A DNA stretch of 64,000 nucleotides, taken from the NCBI RefSeq assembly GCF_027530345.1, contig NZ_JAPZQK010000008.1, forward strand, positions 186,001-250,000, given 5' to 3'. This DNA is from Silanimonas sp. (lineage in GTDB: Bacteria; Pseudomonadota; Gammaproteobacteria; Xanthomonadales; Xanthomonadaceae). Below are positions 27,829 to 38,251 of this stretch, piece by piece; position 1 is the stretch's first letter; each line of letters opens with the position of its first letter. Below the pieces are notes generated by a model. That model was not told the origin of the DNA and ran no database searches. It saw only the letters and a list, made by a program, of their open reading frames with translations. A program made the translations under genes and the position numbers.

Positions 27829-29862
27829 ATGAGCGCTTCGAAAGTCACCTTCCAAGACCGCCTGACCAAGGTCGGCCTGCGCGTCTGGGCCTTCCTGCTC
27901 GCGGTGTCGCTGCTGATCTTCGCGGCGAACTTCTTGGCCGCGACGTGGTTCGCCGGGCAGATCAACAGCGCTTCGGCACTGTCCTTCGGTCTGCAGGTGG
28001 ACGCGCAGAAGCTTGGTCGATACGCGACGGAGGCCATCGCCGGTCGCGAAGAAGCGTTCGCCGAACTCCAGGGCACGCGCGATGCCATCGTCACGGCGGT
28101 CGGCGCACTCAACGACGGCACCGGCGGCAAGGGAGTGCCCGGCTACAAGGGCGACCTCAACATGCCTCAGGTGAACGCGGCGCTCGGCCAGGTCACGGAG
28201 ACCTGGACGCGCATGTCGGCCGACACCGACAAGATCCTCGGTGCGCAGGGCGAGATCATCGCGCTCGCCCAGACCGCGGACTCGTTCACCGGACGCATCC
28301 CGCGCCTCACCGCCCGTCTCGACGAGGTGGTGCGCGCCATGTCGGACGCCGGCGCCCCGGTCTCGCAGATCAACATCGCCAACCGCCAGATCGTGCTCGC
28401 CAACCGCATGGCGCAGCGCGTCGCGGAAATCCGCTCCGGTTCGGACCAGTCCGAAGCGCTCTCGCGCGACGCCGCGGTGTTCGCCCAGGTGCTGGCCGGC
28501 CTGAAGCAGGGCAACTCGGACCTCGGCGTCGTGGCGCTCACCTCGCCGAACGCACGCGCCGCCGTGGAAGCGGTGGAAACGCAGTACGCGGACGCGCAGA
28601 AGGAGCTCGAGAGCATCCTGACCACTGCGCCTAACCTCTTCGCGGTGCAGGCCTCTGGCGACGTGCTCTCCGGCGACGCCGAAGTGCTCGGCGAGAACAG
28701 CGCGGCGCTCGCTGGCGCCTTCGCCAACGCCAACGTCACCCGCATCTTCCCGAACAACTGGTGGGCCATCGGTGGTGGCCTCGGCCTGCTCATCGGCGTG
28801 GTCGGCCTGTTGCTGACGATCTTCTCGGACGGTCGCAAGCGCGAACGCCAGGCCACCGAGCTGAACCAGCGAAACCAGGAGGCGATTCTGCGCCTGCTGG
28901 ACGAAATGGGATCGCTCGCCGAGGGTGACCTGACCGCCAAGGCGACGGTGACGGAAGACATCACCGGCGCGATCGCCGACTCGATCAACTTCGCTATCGA
29001 CCAGCTGCGCACCCTCGTCGGAACGATCAACGAGACCGCCGTGCAGGTGGCCGCCGCCGCCCAGGAAACGCAGGCGACCGCGATGCACCTCGCCGACGCC
29101 GCCGAACACCAGGCGCAGCAGATCACCTCGGCCTCCGCGAAGATCAACGAAATCGCGGCGAGCATCGACGAGGTGTCGAAGAACTCCGCCGAATCGGCCG
29201 ACGTGGCCCAACGCTCCGTGCAGATCGCCGCCAAGGGCGCCGAAGTGGTGCGCCAGACGATCCAGGGCATGGACAACATCCGTGACCAGATCCAGGAAAC
29301 CTCGAAGCGAATCAAGCGCCTCGGCGAAAGCTCTCAGGAAATCGGCTCGATCATCGAACTGATCAACGACATCTCGGAACAGACGAACATCCTCGCGCTG
29401 AACGCCGCCATCCAGGCGGCCTCCGCGGGTGAAGCGGGCCGCGGCTTCGCGGTCGTGGCCGACGAAGTGCAGCGACTCGCCGAACGCGCCTCGAACGCGA
29501 CGAAGCGAATCGAAGCGCTGGTCGCCACCATTCAGAGCGATACCAACGAAGCGGTGTCCTCGATGGAACAGACGACCGCGGAAGTGGTCGCCGGTGCCCG
29601 CCTCGCCGAGGACGCCGGCCTCGCGCTGGTCGAGATCGAAAAGGTGTCGAACGACCTCGCCGACCTCATCCAGAGCATCTCGGAAGCCTCGCGCCAGCAG
29701 TCGGCCGCCGCGACGAACATCACCGCGACCATGACCGTCATTCAGGAGATCACCACGCAGACCTCGCAGGGTGCGAGCCAGACGGCCGAGTCGATCGGCA
29801 ACCTGGCCCAGCTCGCTGCCGACCTGCGCCGATCGGTCGCCGACTTCAAGCTGCCGGACTGA
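27829..29862 (+). CDS. pilJ: Methyl-accepting chemoreceptor PilJ
   Basis: 677 residues. Membrane segments at about 17-42 and 307-330 enclose a ~265-residue periplasmic sensory domain of the PilJ type. A HAMP-like segment (about 335-395) precedes the cytoplasmic signalling coiled coil with the conserved hairpin tip around [20 protein letters not shown] (about 514-533). In Pseudomonas PilJ senses contact through pilin. No methyltransferase gene of the pilK type lies in this cluster, so receptor adaptation may be absent. The gene follows pilI by 65 nt without a visible terminator. Confidence 0.95.
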   Translation: MSASKVTFQDRLTKVGLRVWAFLLAVSLLIFAANFLAATWFAGQINSASALSFGLQVDAQKLGRYATEAIAGREEAFAELQGTRDAIVTAVGALNDGTGGKGVPGYKGDLNMPQVNAALGQVTETWTRMSADTDKILGAQGEIIALAQTADSFTGRIPRLTARLDEVVRAMSDAGAPVSQINIANRQIVLANRMAQRVAEIRSGSDQSEALSRDAAVFAQVLAGLKQGNSDLGVVALTSPNARAAVEAVETQYADAQKELESILTTAPNLFAVQASGDVLSGDAEVLGENSAALAGAFANANVTRIFPNNWWAIGGGLGLLIGVVGLLLTIFSDGRKRERQATELNQRNQEAILRLLDEMGSLAEGDLTAKATVTEDITGAIADSINFAIDQLRTLVGTINETAVQVAAAAQETQATAMHLADAAEHQAQQITSASAKINEIAASIDEVSKNSAESADVAQRSVQIAAKGAEVVRQTIQGMDNIRDQIQETSKRIKRLGESSQEIGSIIELINDISEQTNILALNAAIQAASAGEAGRGFAVVADEVQRLAERASNATKRIEALVATIQSDTNEAVSSMEQTTAEVVAGARLAEDAGLALVEIEKVSNDLADLIQSISEASRQQSAAATNITATMTVIQEITTQTSQGASQTAESIGNLAQLAADLRRSVADFKLPD

Positions 29863-29918
29863 TCCGCTCTCCCGCGGCATCCGCCGCGGCGTGACCCCCG
29901 TACTGCCGAGAGCGCACG

Positions 29919-32900
29919 ATGCGTCTGCAAGACCAGAACGACTACACCACGCTGACCTGGGTCAAGCCGGAGATCGACGAAACCCTCAAGCTGGCCCGCC
30001 AGGGCCTCGAGGACTACGTCGAGAACGGCCAGGACCCGGCCCAGCTCGAACTGTGCGCCAACGGGCTCGCCCAGGTGCACGGCGCGCTGCGCATGGTCGA
30101 GCTCTACGGCGCGGCGATGGTCGCGGAGGAAATGCACGCGCTGGCCAAGGCGCTGATCGCTGGGGGCATCGAGGATCGCGACAACGCCTTCAGCGCGCTG
30201 ATGCGCGGCATCATGCAGTTGCCCGACTATCTCGAGCGCCTGCAGACCGGCTTCCGCGACATTCCGCTGGTGCTACTGCCGCTGCTCAACGATTTGCGTG
30301 GCGCCCGTGGCGAGAAGGGTGTGTCCGAGGCGATGCTGTTCTCGCCGAACCTGGGCATCGAACTGCCGGCGAACGCCCGTGGGCCGAGCACGCCTTTGCC
30401 CGTCGACCAGGTCAAGCGCCGCGCCGAAGTCGCCAGCCAGCTGTTCCAGGGCTCGCTGTTGAAGTGGCTGAAGGACGGCGACAGAGGTTCCGCCCTGGAC
30501 CTCGCCGACGTCTGCCTGCAGATGGTCGAGTTCACCAGCGCCGAATCGGCGCGCCGGCTGTTCTGGGTGGCGTCCTCGCTGCTCGATGCTGCGGCGCGTG
30601 GCGCCTTCCCGGTGGAGCGCGCGCACCAGCAGGTGATCGCCCGCATCGAGCGCGAGATCAAGCGCCTCGCCACCGAGGGCGACGCGGCCTTCCGCACCCA
30701 GCCGCCGGTCGAATTGACGCGGCAGCTCCTGTATTTCATCGCCCATGCGCCCGAGAAGTCCGGCCGCCTCGGCGAGGTCAATGCCGCGTTCGCGCTCGAG
30801 AGCTACATGCCGAGCGAGCGCGAGGTGGAACACGCACGCAGCGCGATGGCTGGCCACAACCGCGCCCTGCTGTCGACGGTCACCAATGCCATCAAGGAAG
30901 ACCTCCTGCGCGTGAAGGACGCGCTTGACCTGCACATGCGCGCCCCTGCCGGCGTCGTCGCCGAACTCGGCGCGCAGATCGACACCCTCGACCGCGTCAA
31001 GGAAACCCTCGGCGTGCTCGGCCTCGGCGTGCCGCAGCGCGTCGTGCGCGACCAGCTCGCGACCATGCACGCCATCGCCGGCGGCCACCGTGCCCCGGAC
31101 GAATCGGCCCTCCTCGACATCGCCGGTGCGCTGCTCTATGTCGAAGCGATGCTCGACGACCAGGTGGCGCGCCTTGGCGAAGGCGAGGCCGACGCCAACG
31201 CGCCGCAGCCGCTGCTGCCGGCCGCCGAAGCGCGCGCCGTGCTCGACGTGGTCGCCCGCGAAGCGCTGAACAATTTCAGCAGTGCGCGCGCCTGCTTCGT
31301 CGCCTTCGTCGAGACCCATTGGGACCACTCGCGACTGCAGGACGTCTCTCCCCTGCTGTCCGAAGTCGCCGGCGCCCTCCGGATCCTCGAAGTGCCCGCG
31401 GCGGTCGACCTGCTCACCGCCATCTCGCGCTTCACGGTGGAAGAGCTCATCGCCAAGCGTCGCGTGCCGACCGGCCACCAGCTCGATCGCCTCGCCGACG
31501 CCTTGGCCTCGGTCGAGTACTTCCTCGAGGCGATCCGCGATCGCCGGCCCAATCCGGACCAGATCCTCAACATCGCCCGCGAAAGCCTGACCGCCATCGG
31601 TTACTGGCCGCTGCCGGCCGCGCTTGCGCCCGCCATCGTGCCGGCGACGCCCGCGGCTCCGGCGTTCGAGCCGCCGATCACCGAAGCGTCGGCGGAATCG
31701 GTCGTCCCGGTCGATCCGGCCCTCATTGCCGCCATCGAAACCCCGGCCCCTGCCTTTGCCGAACCGCCCGCACCGGTGGCGCCGATCCCGGTGCCCCGCG
31801 TCGACGTGGCGGCCATCGTGGATACCCCGGCCCTCGCGCCGGCCGCTCCCGCGCCGAAGCCCGCGGCAGTCGTCGGCGAGCGCCTGCCGGGTTACGACGT
31901 CGCCTCGAACGAGGACGTCGACGCCGAGATCCAGGAAGTCTTCCTCGAAGAATTCTCGGAGGAGATCGAGAACCTCGGCACGCTGCTGCCGGCTTGGGCC
32001 GCGAAGCTCGACAACGTCGACGCGCTGCGCCCGATCCGTCGCGTGTTCCACACGTTGAAGGGCTCCGGCCGACTCGTGGGTGCCAAGGCGCTCGGCGAGT
32101 TCAGCTGGAAGATCGAGAACATGCTGAACCGCGTGCTCGATGGCACGCGCCCGCCGACCCAGGCGGTGCACGACATCGTCGCCGAGTGCGCGCGTGTGCT
32201 GCCGGACCTGCGCGCCGCGCTGGCCGGCGAGGAGCGCTACGCCGATCTCGACGGGCTGAAGGCCATTGCCGACCGCGTTGCCGCGGGTGAGGAAGCGCAC
32301 TACGTCGCCCCGGCAGCCCATGCGCCGGAGCCCGACGCGCCGATCCAGGCTGCCGCGCCGGCCATCGAGCCGGTGCCTTCCGCGCCGTTCGCCGTCGAGC
32401 CGCCGCCGCTGCCCGAGGCCCCTGAACTGCCGCCCTACGTGCCGGTCGTTCGCGCGGCCAGCCATTGGCCGATGCTGCCGGCCTACGAAGCGGTTCCGGA
32501 AGGGGTGTCCTTCGCGCTGGACCCGGTGCTGCTCGAGATCCTCCGCCCCGAGGTCGAAGGCCACCTGGAAGTGGTCGACGAGTGGCTGGCCCGCTCGGAA
32601 GCGCAGGGCCCACAGCGCATCGAAGAGCGCCTGCTCCGCTCGGTGCACACGATGAACGGTGCTTTCGCGATGACCGAGGTCAGCGCGATCACCGGTGTCA
32701 CCTCGCCGTTGGAAGGCTTCCTGAAGCGCCTGATTTCCGCGCACGCCCTGCCTTCCGCCGGGGACGTCGTGCTGGTTCGCCAAGCCACGTACGCCGTGCG
32801 CCAGACCCTCGACGCGCTGGCCGACCCCGAGGCGCGCCTGCCGCAGTTCCCGGCCCTGGCCGCGGCGCTGCAGGCCGTTCGCGACGCGCTGCCGGAGCCC

Positions 32901-35900
32901 GGCTCGCCGGTGCTCAGCCTTGGCGACGACGACACGATCGTCGCCGTCGACATGGGCGGCATCGACACCGCGGAAGTGCCGCGCTTCGACGCCCCGGCCG
33001 AGCCGGTCGCCGAAACCACCGCCCCGGAGGCCAGCGGTGAGCTCGCTCCGGCCGATGCCCAGGACCCCGAGCGCCTGACGCTCGACTCCTTCCTCGAGGC
33101 GCCGCTGCCGGTGGCGTTCGACATCGCCGAGAGCGAGTCCGTCGCCATCGAACCTTCCGTCGACGTCCCAGTCGACGCGACGCACGCCGCGGACGAGGCC
33201 TCCATCGCCGCTGCATTGCCGCCGGTCGACGATCGGGCCGAGGAAGCTGCCTACGCCGCCGAGTTGGCGGTGCTGAAGGCCCTCGCCGATGCCGAGGCGG
33301 CTGCCGCAGTCGAGCAGGCCGCGCGCGCCCAAGCCGAGCGGGACGCCCGCGTCGCCGCCGAAGCCGCAGCAGCGGCGGAAGCACAAGCGGCCGAACGTGC
33401 CGCCCAGGATGCCGAGGCGGCCGCTCTGGCTGCCGGACTGGCGGCGTTCGAGCAGGCGGAGCGCGAGGCGCGCGCCGCTGCCGAGCAGCGTGCCCGCGAG
33501 CAGTCCGAGCGCGAGGCCGCCGCCTTCGCGCAGATGCAGGCCGAGCTGGCCGAACAGGCCGCTCGCGCGCAAGCGGAGCAGGAAGCGCGTGAAGCCGAGG
33601 CTCGCGAGGCCGAAGCCCGCGCCGCTGCGGAACAGGCCGCCCGCGAGCAGGCCGAGCGCCAGCGCATCGCTGAAGAACTGGCCCGCCGCGAGGCGGCGCG
33701 TCTCGCCGCCGAATCGCCGTCCGGCGCCATCGACGCCGCCGGCGATACGGGCTTGGTCTTCGATGCCACCACCGTGCCCGACGCGGGCGATCCGGCCGAT
33801 CCGGCCGATCCGGACGAGGCCCTCGACACCACCGAGATCGACACCGACCTGCTCGAGATCTTCCTCGATGAGTCGAGCGACCTGCTCGACCACAGCGACG
33901 GGCTGATGGCCCGCCTGCGCGACGAGCACGAGGATCGCGAGCTCATCACTGGCCTGCAGCGCGATCTGCATACCCTGAAGGGCGGCGCGCGCATGGCCGG
34001 CGTCTGGCCCATCGGCGAACTCGGCCATGCGATGGAATCGCTGCTCGAGGCCATCGCCGACGGCAAGCGCAGCCTCGACGCCCGCGGCGTCATCGTCCTC
34101 GAGCGCTGCTTCGACCGCCTGCACGCGATGACCACCCGCGTCACCGAGCGCAAGGCGATCGTCCAGCCGAACGGCCTCATCGCACAGGTGAATGCCCTCG
34201 CGCTCGGCCAGTCGCTGCCGGGTGCGGTCGCAGACGATGCTGAAGACGGCACGCCGTCCGCCGCCGTGACGGTCGCGGTCGACGCCCGCAAGCCCAAGCT
34301 CGCCGAGCTGTCCCGCCCGATCGACGACGTCCTCGACGACGACGACGGCGGTGCGCTGCGTGCCGCGCAGGAGCAGGTGCGCATTCGCGCCGACCTGCTC
34401 GACAAGCTGGTGACGTACGCCGGCGAGGTGGCCATCTACCGCGCCCGCCTCGAACAGCAGCTGGGTGCGTTCCGCGGCAACCTGAACGAACTCGAGCAGA
34501 CGACGTCGCGTATCCGCGACCAGCTGCGCCGCCTCGAGATCGAGACGGAAGCGCAGATCGCCTCGCGCTACCAGCGCGAAGAAGAGACCAGCAAGCAGTT
34601 CGATCCGCTGGAATTCGACCGCTTCTCGACGCAGCAGCAGCTCACCCGCTCGCTGGCCGAGTCGACGAACGACTTGGGCAACCTCTACGACTCGCTCGAC
34701 GAGCTGACCCGCGGCTACGAAGCCCTGCTGCTGCAGCAGTCGCGCGTGAGCTCGGACCTGCAGGAAGGCCTCATGCGCACGCGCATGCTGCCCTTCGAAT
34801 CGCTGGTCCCGCGCCTGCGCCGCGTGCTGCGCCAGGCCTGCACCGACACCGGCAAGCAGGCCCAGCTCAAGGTCGACGGCGCCAGCGGCGAAATGGACCG
34901 CTCGGTGCTCGACCGCATGACGGCGCCCATCGAGCACATGCTGCGCAACGCCATCGCGCACGGCCTCGAAACGCCGGACGAGCGCCGGCAGGCGAAGAAG
35001 GATGCCGAGGGCACCGTCCGCATCGCGGTGGCGCGTGAAGGCTCCGAAGTGGTGCTGCGCCTCACCGACGACGGCAAGGGCCTCGATCGCGAGCGCATCT
35101 TCGCCAAGGCCGTCGAGCGTGGCCTGACGACGGCCGACGCCCAGCTCAGCGACGAGCAGGTGTTCGGATTCATCCTCGAGCCGGGCTTCTCCACCGCCGA
35201 GACGGTCAGCAAGCTCGCCGGCCGCGGCGTCGGCATGGACGTCGTCTACAGCGAAATCCGCCAGCTCGGCGGCTCGCTGCAGATCCGCTCCACGCCCGGC
35301 AAGGGCAGCGAGTTCACGGTGCGCTTGCCGTTCACCCTCGCGGTCACGCAGGCGGTGTTCGTCAAGATCGGCGAGACCCGCTTCGCGGTGCCGATCGCCT
35401 CGGTGCAGGGTGTCGCCCGCATCGGTCGCCCGGAGCTGGCGGAGCAGGAAGCCACCGGCAGCCCGGTGTTCCGCTACGCCGGCGAGGACTACGGCATCTA
35501 CGACCTCGGCCGTTTGGTGGGCCATGCGCCCGCAAACGCGGAAGGCAGCCTGCAGATGCCGCTGCTGCTGGCCCGCTCGGGCGACCTGCGCGCGGCGATC
35601 TGCGTCGACCAGGTGCTGGGCAGCAAGGAAATCGTAGTCAAGCCGGTCGGCCCGCAGGTCAGCTCGGTCACCGGCATCTTCGGCGCCACCATCATGGGTG
35701 ACGGTTCGGTCGTGGTGATCCTCGACGTCGCGCCGTTGGCCCGCCGCTTCAACGCCATCGCCGCCGAGGCCTTGGCGGAGGATCGTCCGGTCGCGCCGGC
35801 CGCCGCGCCGCTCGCCGAGCGCAAGGTGCCCTTCGTGATGGTGGTCGACGACTCGATCACCATGCGCAAGGTCACCGGCCGCGTGCTCGAGCGCCACAGC

Positions 35901-36206
35901 TTCGAGGTCGGCACGGCGAAGGACGGCATCGACGCCATCGAGAAGATGGCCGAGCGCGTGCCCGACCTGATGCTGCTCGACATCGAGATGCCGCGCATGG
36001 ACGGCTACGAGCTGGCGCAGACGATGCGCGGCGACGCCCGCCTGCGCGACGTGCCGATCATCATGATCACCTCGCGCACCGGCGACAAACACCGCCAGCG
36101 CGCGTTCGAGATCGGCGTGAACCGCTACCTCGGCAAGCCTTACCAGGAGCCGGAGCTGATCCGCCACGTGTTCGAACTGCTGGCCGAGGTGGCTGCGCGT
36201 GGCTGA
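29919..36206 (+). CDS. chpA: Hybrid chemotaxis histidine kinase ChpA (PilL)
   Basis: 2095 residues. Several Hpt-like helical domains fill the N-terminal two thirds; three retain a phosphoryl-accepting His in H-T-(L/M)-(K/N)-G: His711, His910 and His1351. Earlier Hpt-like units lack it. A long Ala/Glu/Arg-rich linker (about 1108-1267) looks like a single alpha-helix or coiled coil. Then follow the dimerisation helix, the HATPase domain (N-box HMLRNAIAHGLE near 1672; DDGKGLD; GRGVGMDVV), a CheW domain (about 1795-1950) and a C-terminal receiver (about 1970-2095) with phosphoacceptor Asp2021. ChpA is the central kinase of type IV pilus chemosensing. It overlaps chpB by 8 nt. Two of the remaining Hpt sequences deviate from HTLKG (HTMNGA at 910). 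Confidence 0.96.
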   Translation: MRLQDQNDYTTLTWVKPEIDETLKLARQGLEDYVENGQDPAQLELCANGLAQVHGALRMVELYGAAMVAEEMHALAKALIAGGIEDRDNAFSALMRGIMQLPDYLERLQTGFRDIPLVLLPLLNDLRGARGEKGVSEAMLFSPNLGIELPANARGPSTPLPVDQVKRRAEVASQLFQGSLLKWLKDGDRGSALDLADVCLQMVEFTSAESARRLFWVASSLLDAAARGAFPVERAHQQVIARIEREIKRLATEGDAAFRTQPPVELTRQLLYFIAHAPEKSGRLGEVNAAFALESYMPSEREVEHARSAMAGHNRALLSTVTNAIKEDLLRVKDALDLHMRAPAGVVAELGAQIDTLDRVKETLGVLGLGVPQRVVRDQLATMHAIAGGHRAPDESALLDIAGALLYVEAMLDDQVARLGEGEADANAPQPLLPAAEARAVLDVVAREALNNFSSARACFVAFVETHWDHSRLQDVSPLLSEVAGALRILEVPAAVDLLTAISRFTVEELIAKRRVPTGHQLDRLADALASVEYFLEAIRDRRPNPDQILNIARESLTAIGYWPLPAALAPAIVPATPAAPAFEPPITEASAESVVPVDPALIAAIETPAPAFAEPPAPVAPIPVPRVDVAAIVDTPALAPAAPAPKPAAVVGERLPGYDVASNEDVDAEIQEVFLEEFSEEIENLGTLLPAWAAKLDNVDALRPIRRVFHTLKGSGRLVGAKALGEFSWKIENMLNRVLDGTRPPTQAVHDIVAECARVLPDLRAALAGEERYADLDGLKAIADRVAAGEEAHYVAPAAHAPEPDAPIQAAAPAIEPVPSAPFAVEPPPLPEAPELPPYVPVVRAASHWPMLPAYEAVPEGVSFALDPVLLEILRPEVEGHLEVVDEWLARSEAQGPQRIEERLLRSVHTMNGAFAMTEVSAITGVTSPLEGFLKRLISAHALPSAGDVVLVRQATYAVRQTLDALADPEARLPQFPALAAALQAVRDALPEPGSPVLSLGDDDTIVAVDMGGIDTAEVPRFDAPAEPVAETTAPEASGELAPADAQDPERLTLDSFLEAPLPVAFDIAESESVAIEPSVDVPVDATHAADEASIAAALPPVDDRAEEAAYAAELAVLKALADAEAAAAVEQAARAQAERDARVAAEAAAAAEAQAAERAAQDAEAAALAAGLAAFEQAEREARAAAEQRAREQSEREAAAFAQMQAELAEQAARAQAEQEAREAEAREAEARAAAEQAAREQAERQRIAEELARREAARLAAESPSGAIDAAGDTGLVFDATTVPDAGDPADPADPDEALDTTEIDTDLLEIFLDESSDLLDHSDGLMARLRDEHEDRELITGLQRDLHTLKGGARMAGVWPIGELGHAMESLLEAIADGKRSLDARGVIVLERCFDRLHAMTTRVTERKAIVQPNGLIAQVNALALGQSLPGAVADDAEDGTPSAAVTVAVDARKPKLAELSRPIDDVLDDDDGGALRAAQEQVRIRADLLDKLVTYAGEVAIYRARLEQQLGAFRGNLNELEQTTSRIRDQLRRLEIETEAQIASRYQREEETSKQFDPLEFDRFSTQQQLTRSLAESTNDLGNLYDSLDELTRGYEALLLQQSRVSSDLQEGLMRTRMLPFESLVPRLRRVLRQACTDTGKQAQLKVDGASGEMDRSVLDRMTAPIEHMLRNAIAHGLETPDERRQAKKDAEGTVRIAVAREGSEVVLRLTDDGKGLDRERIFAKAVERGLTTADAQLSDEQVFGFILEPGFSTAETVSKLAGRGVGMDVVYSEIRQLGGSLQIRSTPGKGSEFTVRLPFTLAVTQAVFVKIGETRFAVPIASVQGVARIGRPELAEQEATGSPVFRYAGEDYGIYDLGRLVGHAPANAEGSLQMPLLLARSGDLRAAICVDQVLGSKEIVVKPVGPQVSSVTGIFGATIMGDGSVVVILDVAPLARRFNAIAAEALAEDRPVAPAAAPLAERKVPFVMVVDDSITMRKVTGRVLERHSFEVGTAKDGIDAIEKMAERVPDLMLLDIEMPRMDGYELAQTMRGDARLRDVPIIMITSRTGDKHRQRAFEIGVNRYLGKPYQEPELIRHVFELLAEVAARG

Positions 36207-38226
36207 CGGGTCGCGCCTGAAGGTTGCGCTGCTGGCTCGCGCCGGCGACGCCCGCGAGCAGCTCAAGCGCGCCATCACCGAGCTCGGCGCCGAGCTCGTG
36301 GTGGAGGCCGACCCGAATGACCTTGCGCCCGGGGCCCTGGTTTCCGCTGGCGCGACCACTGTGCTGGTGAGCGTCGAGCCGGCGGTCGAAGCCGCCCTCG
36401 ATCGTCTCGAAGACGACCTGCTCGAGCCGTCGCTCAACGTCATGTTCGACGAGGCGGAGACGACGGCGAAGCTCGGCGGTTGGGATCTGAATCGTTGGGC
36501 GCGCCATTTGGCCGCCAAGTTGCTCGGCTGTGGCGTGCTGCCGCCCGGCGCCGAGCCGGAGGCGCACCAGGAGGCCGCCGCCTTCCTGGAACCCGGCGTG
36601 CCGACCACGCCGGCCGCGCTGGCGGACGAGGCCCGGATCGACGATTTCGCCGCCGAAATCAACGCGTCGGCGGCGGACGTGCCCAGCGCCTACCGGCCGA
36701 GCGATGCGCCGCCCACCGTCGAAGCCGCCGACACCGCACCCGCCACCGAGGTCGCGCCGCCGGCCGACTGGGTGACGCCGCCGGTGCAAGAGGGCGACCC
36801 GGAACACCTTGAACTCGACTTCGCTGCATTGGAAGAAGCGATGCAGGCGCCGGTGGTCGATGTCGGCGCCGCGGAGCCGGCCTCCCAAAGCGCGCCGGCC
36901 GCGTTCGCGGTCGCGGATGACCTCGATGTCGGCATGATCGATCTGCGCGGCCTCGAACTGGTCGACGACGTCGACGTGCCGGCGCCGGAACGTCCGTCGC
37001 AACCCTCCGTCTCCCTGCTCTCGGCGAAGGAGATCAGCTTCGACGCGCCGACCGCTTCATCATCCGCGATCGAGGCCGACGCGTTGTCGATGGACGTGGA
37101 AGAGCTGACCCTCACCGAGGAGGAGCTCGCGGCCTTCGGCGAAGGCGGTGGCTTCCGCTTCTCCAGCGGCGACACGTCGTCCGCCAAGGACGAGGAGGCC
37201 AGCGACGACACGCTGGCCATGGACCCCGAACTGGCGAAGCTTGCCGCGTCCTTCGACGAGAACCTCGATTCGCTCAGTTTCGAAGGCAGCAGCGAGGACC
37301 TCGACGACGGCTTCGCCGATTTCGATCGCCGCGAAACGCCGCTGGCGCTCGGACCGCAGGGCGAGACGCCGCTGGAGCCGGAGCGCGCTTTCGCCGAGCC
37401 GCCGCCGATCCCCGATTTCGATTTCGCGGAAGGGGCCTACGTCAGCGTTGCGAAGCCGGCGGCGATGCCGATCCCGGACACCAGTGGCCTGAGCCTCTCC
37501 GCCGAGGATGCCGCGCCGGTGGCCCCGGCGCCGGCCGCGGCCAACCCGGCCTTCAACTTCGCGGGGCTGGGCGGCCTGGAGCTCGCACCGATTGATGACG
37601 TGCCGGCCGTGGCGCCGCCGCCGCCTCCGCTGGCCGAGCCGGTGGTGATCCCCGATGTCGCCCACCTCAGCCTGAGCCCGCTCATCGAGGAAGGTGCCGA
37701 GGCCGCGGCCGCCACCGGAACGGTGCTGGTGCTCTCGGGCATCGGTGGGCCGGATGCCGTGCGCCAGCTCTTGCGTGCGCTGCCGGCCAGCTTTCCCCTC
37801 GCCGTGCTGCTTCAGCAGAACCTTGATGGCGGGCGCCACGACCGGTTCGTCGAGCAGCTCGCCAAGATCAGCCGCCTGCCGGTGGCCTTGGCCGAGCCCG
37901 CCGAAACGCCGCCGCCGGGTGCGGTCCGCGTTTTGCCGGAAGGTCTGTCCAGTGCCGGTGCCCTGAGCTTCCCCAAAGCCGAAGGCGTCGCTGCGCTGAT
38001 CGCGGCAGCCACCGCGGTGCAGGGTGCCGTGGTCGTGCTCAGCGGTGCCGACGAAGCCGTGGTCGAGCCGCTCGTGCAGGCCATGGCCAAGGGCACGCGC
38101 GTGCTGGTACAGGACCCCGCCAGTTGCTTCGACGCCAAGGCCGTCGTCGCGCTGCAGGCCGCGGGCGCGTCGCCGGTGTCGGCCGCCGACATCGCGGCGC
38201 GGCTCGATGCCTATTTCCCCACTTGA
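36199..38226 (+). CDS. chpB: ChpB, CheB-like protein with a degenerate catalytic site
   Basis: 675 residues from GTG. Residues 1-105 resemble a receiver domain without the phosphoacceptor Asp (TVLVSVEPAVE where VLLDxxMP is expected). About 105-505 is a low-complexity Ala/Pro/Glu/Asp linker. The C-terminal 170 residues align with the CheB methylesterase core without gaps at the start: VLSGIGGPDAVRQLL corresponds to IGASTGG..., so the nucleophile Ser is Gly. QQN replaces QHM, so the catalytic His is Gln. SGADEAVV replaces TGMGxDGA, so the Asp is Ala. The substrate loop in between is shortened. It is therefore probably not an esterase; a scaffolding or regulatory role is inferred. Position between chpA and chpC matches chpB in Xylella and Pseudomonas. 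Confidence 0.85.
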   Translation: MADGSRLKVALLARAGDAREQLKRAITELGAELVVEADPNDLAPGALVSAGATTVLVSVEPAVEAALDRLEDDLLEPSLNVMFDEAETTAKLGGWDLNRWARHLAAKLLGCGVLPPGAEPEAHQEAAAFLEPGVPTTPAALADEARIDDFAAEINASAADVPSAYRPSDAPPTVEAADTAPATEVAPPADWVTPPVQEGDPEHLELDFAALEEAMQAPVVDVGAAEPASQSAPAAFAVADDLDVGMIDLRGLELVDDVDVPAPERPSQPSVSLLSAKEISFDAPTASSSAIEADALSMDVEELTLTEEELAAFGEGGGFRFSSGDTSSAKDEEASDDTLAMDPELAKLAASFDENLDSLSFEGSSEDLDDGFADFDRRETPLALGPQGETPLEPERAFAEPPPIPDFDFAEGAYVSVAKPAAMPIPDTSGLSLSAEDAAPVAPAPAAANPAFNFAGLGGLELAPIDDVPAVAPPPPPLAEPVVIPDVAHLSLSPLIEEGAEAAAATGTVLVLSGIGGPDAVRQLLRALPASFPLAVLLQQNLDGGRHDRFVEQLAKISRLPVALAEPAETPPPGAVRVLPEGLSSAGALSFPKAEGVAALIAAATAVQGAVVVLSGADEAVVEPLVQAMAKGTRVLVQDPASCFDAKAVVALQAAGASPVSAADIAARLDAYFPT

Positions 38227-38251
38227 TGATGCGAACCGACCGGAACACGCC

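Noticed and set aside
33240-33720. Assembly or repeat artefact in the Ala/Glu-rich part of chpA
   Set aside because: The frame stays open across it and codon use is normal; such linkers are common in ChpA.
30273-36662. A 2129-codon minus-strand open frame opposite chpA
   Set aside because: It is the mirror of chpA codon bias in GC-rich DNA (GC at third positions rarely forms stops on the opposite strand); its translation has no recognisable domain and is His/Gly/Arg-rich.
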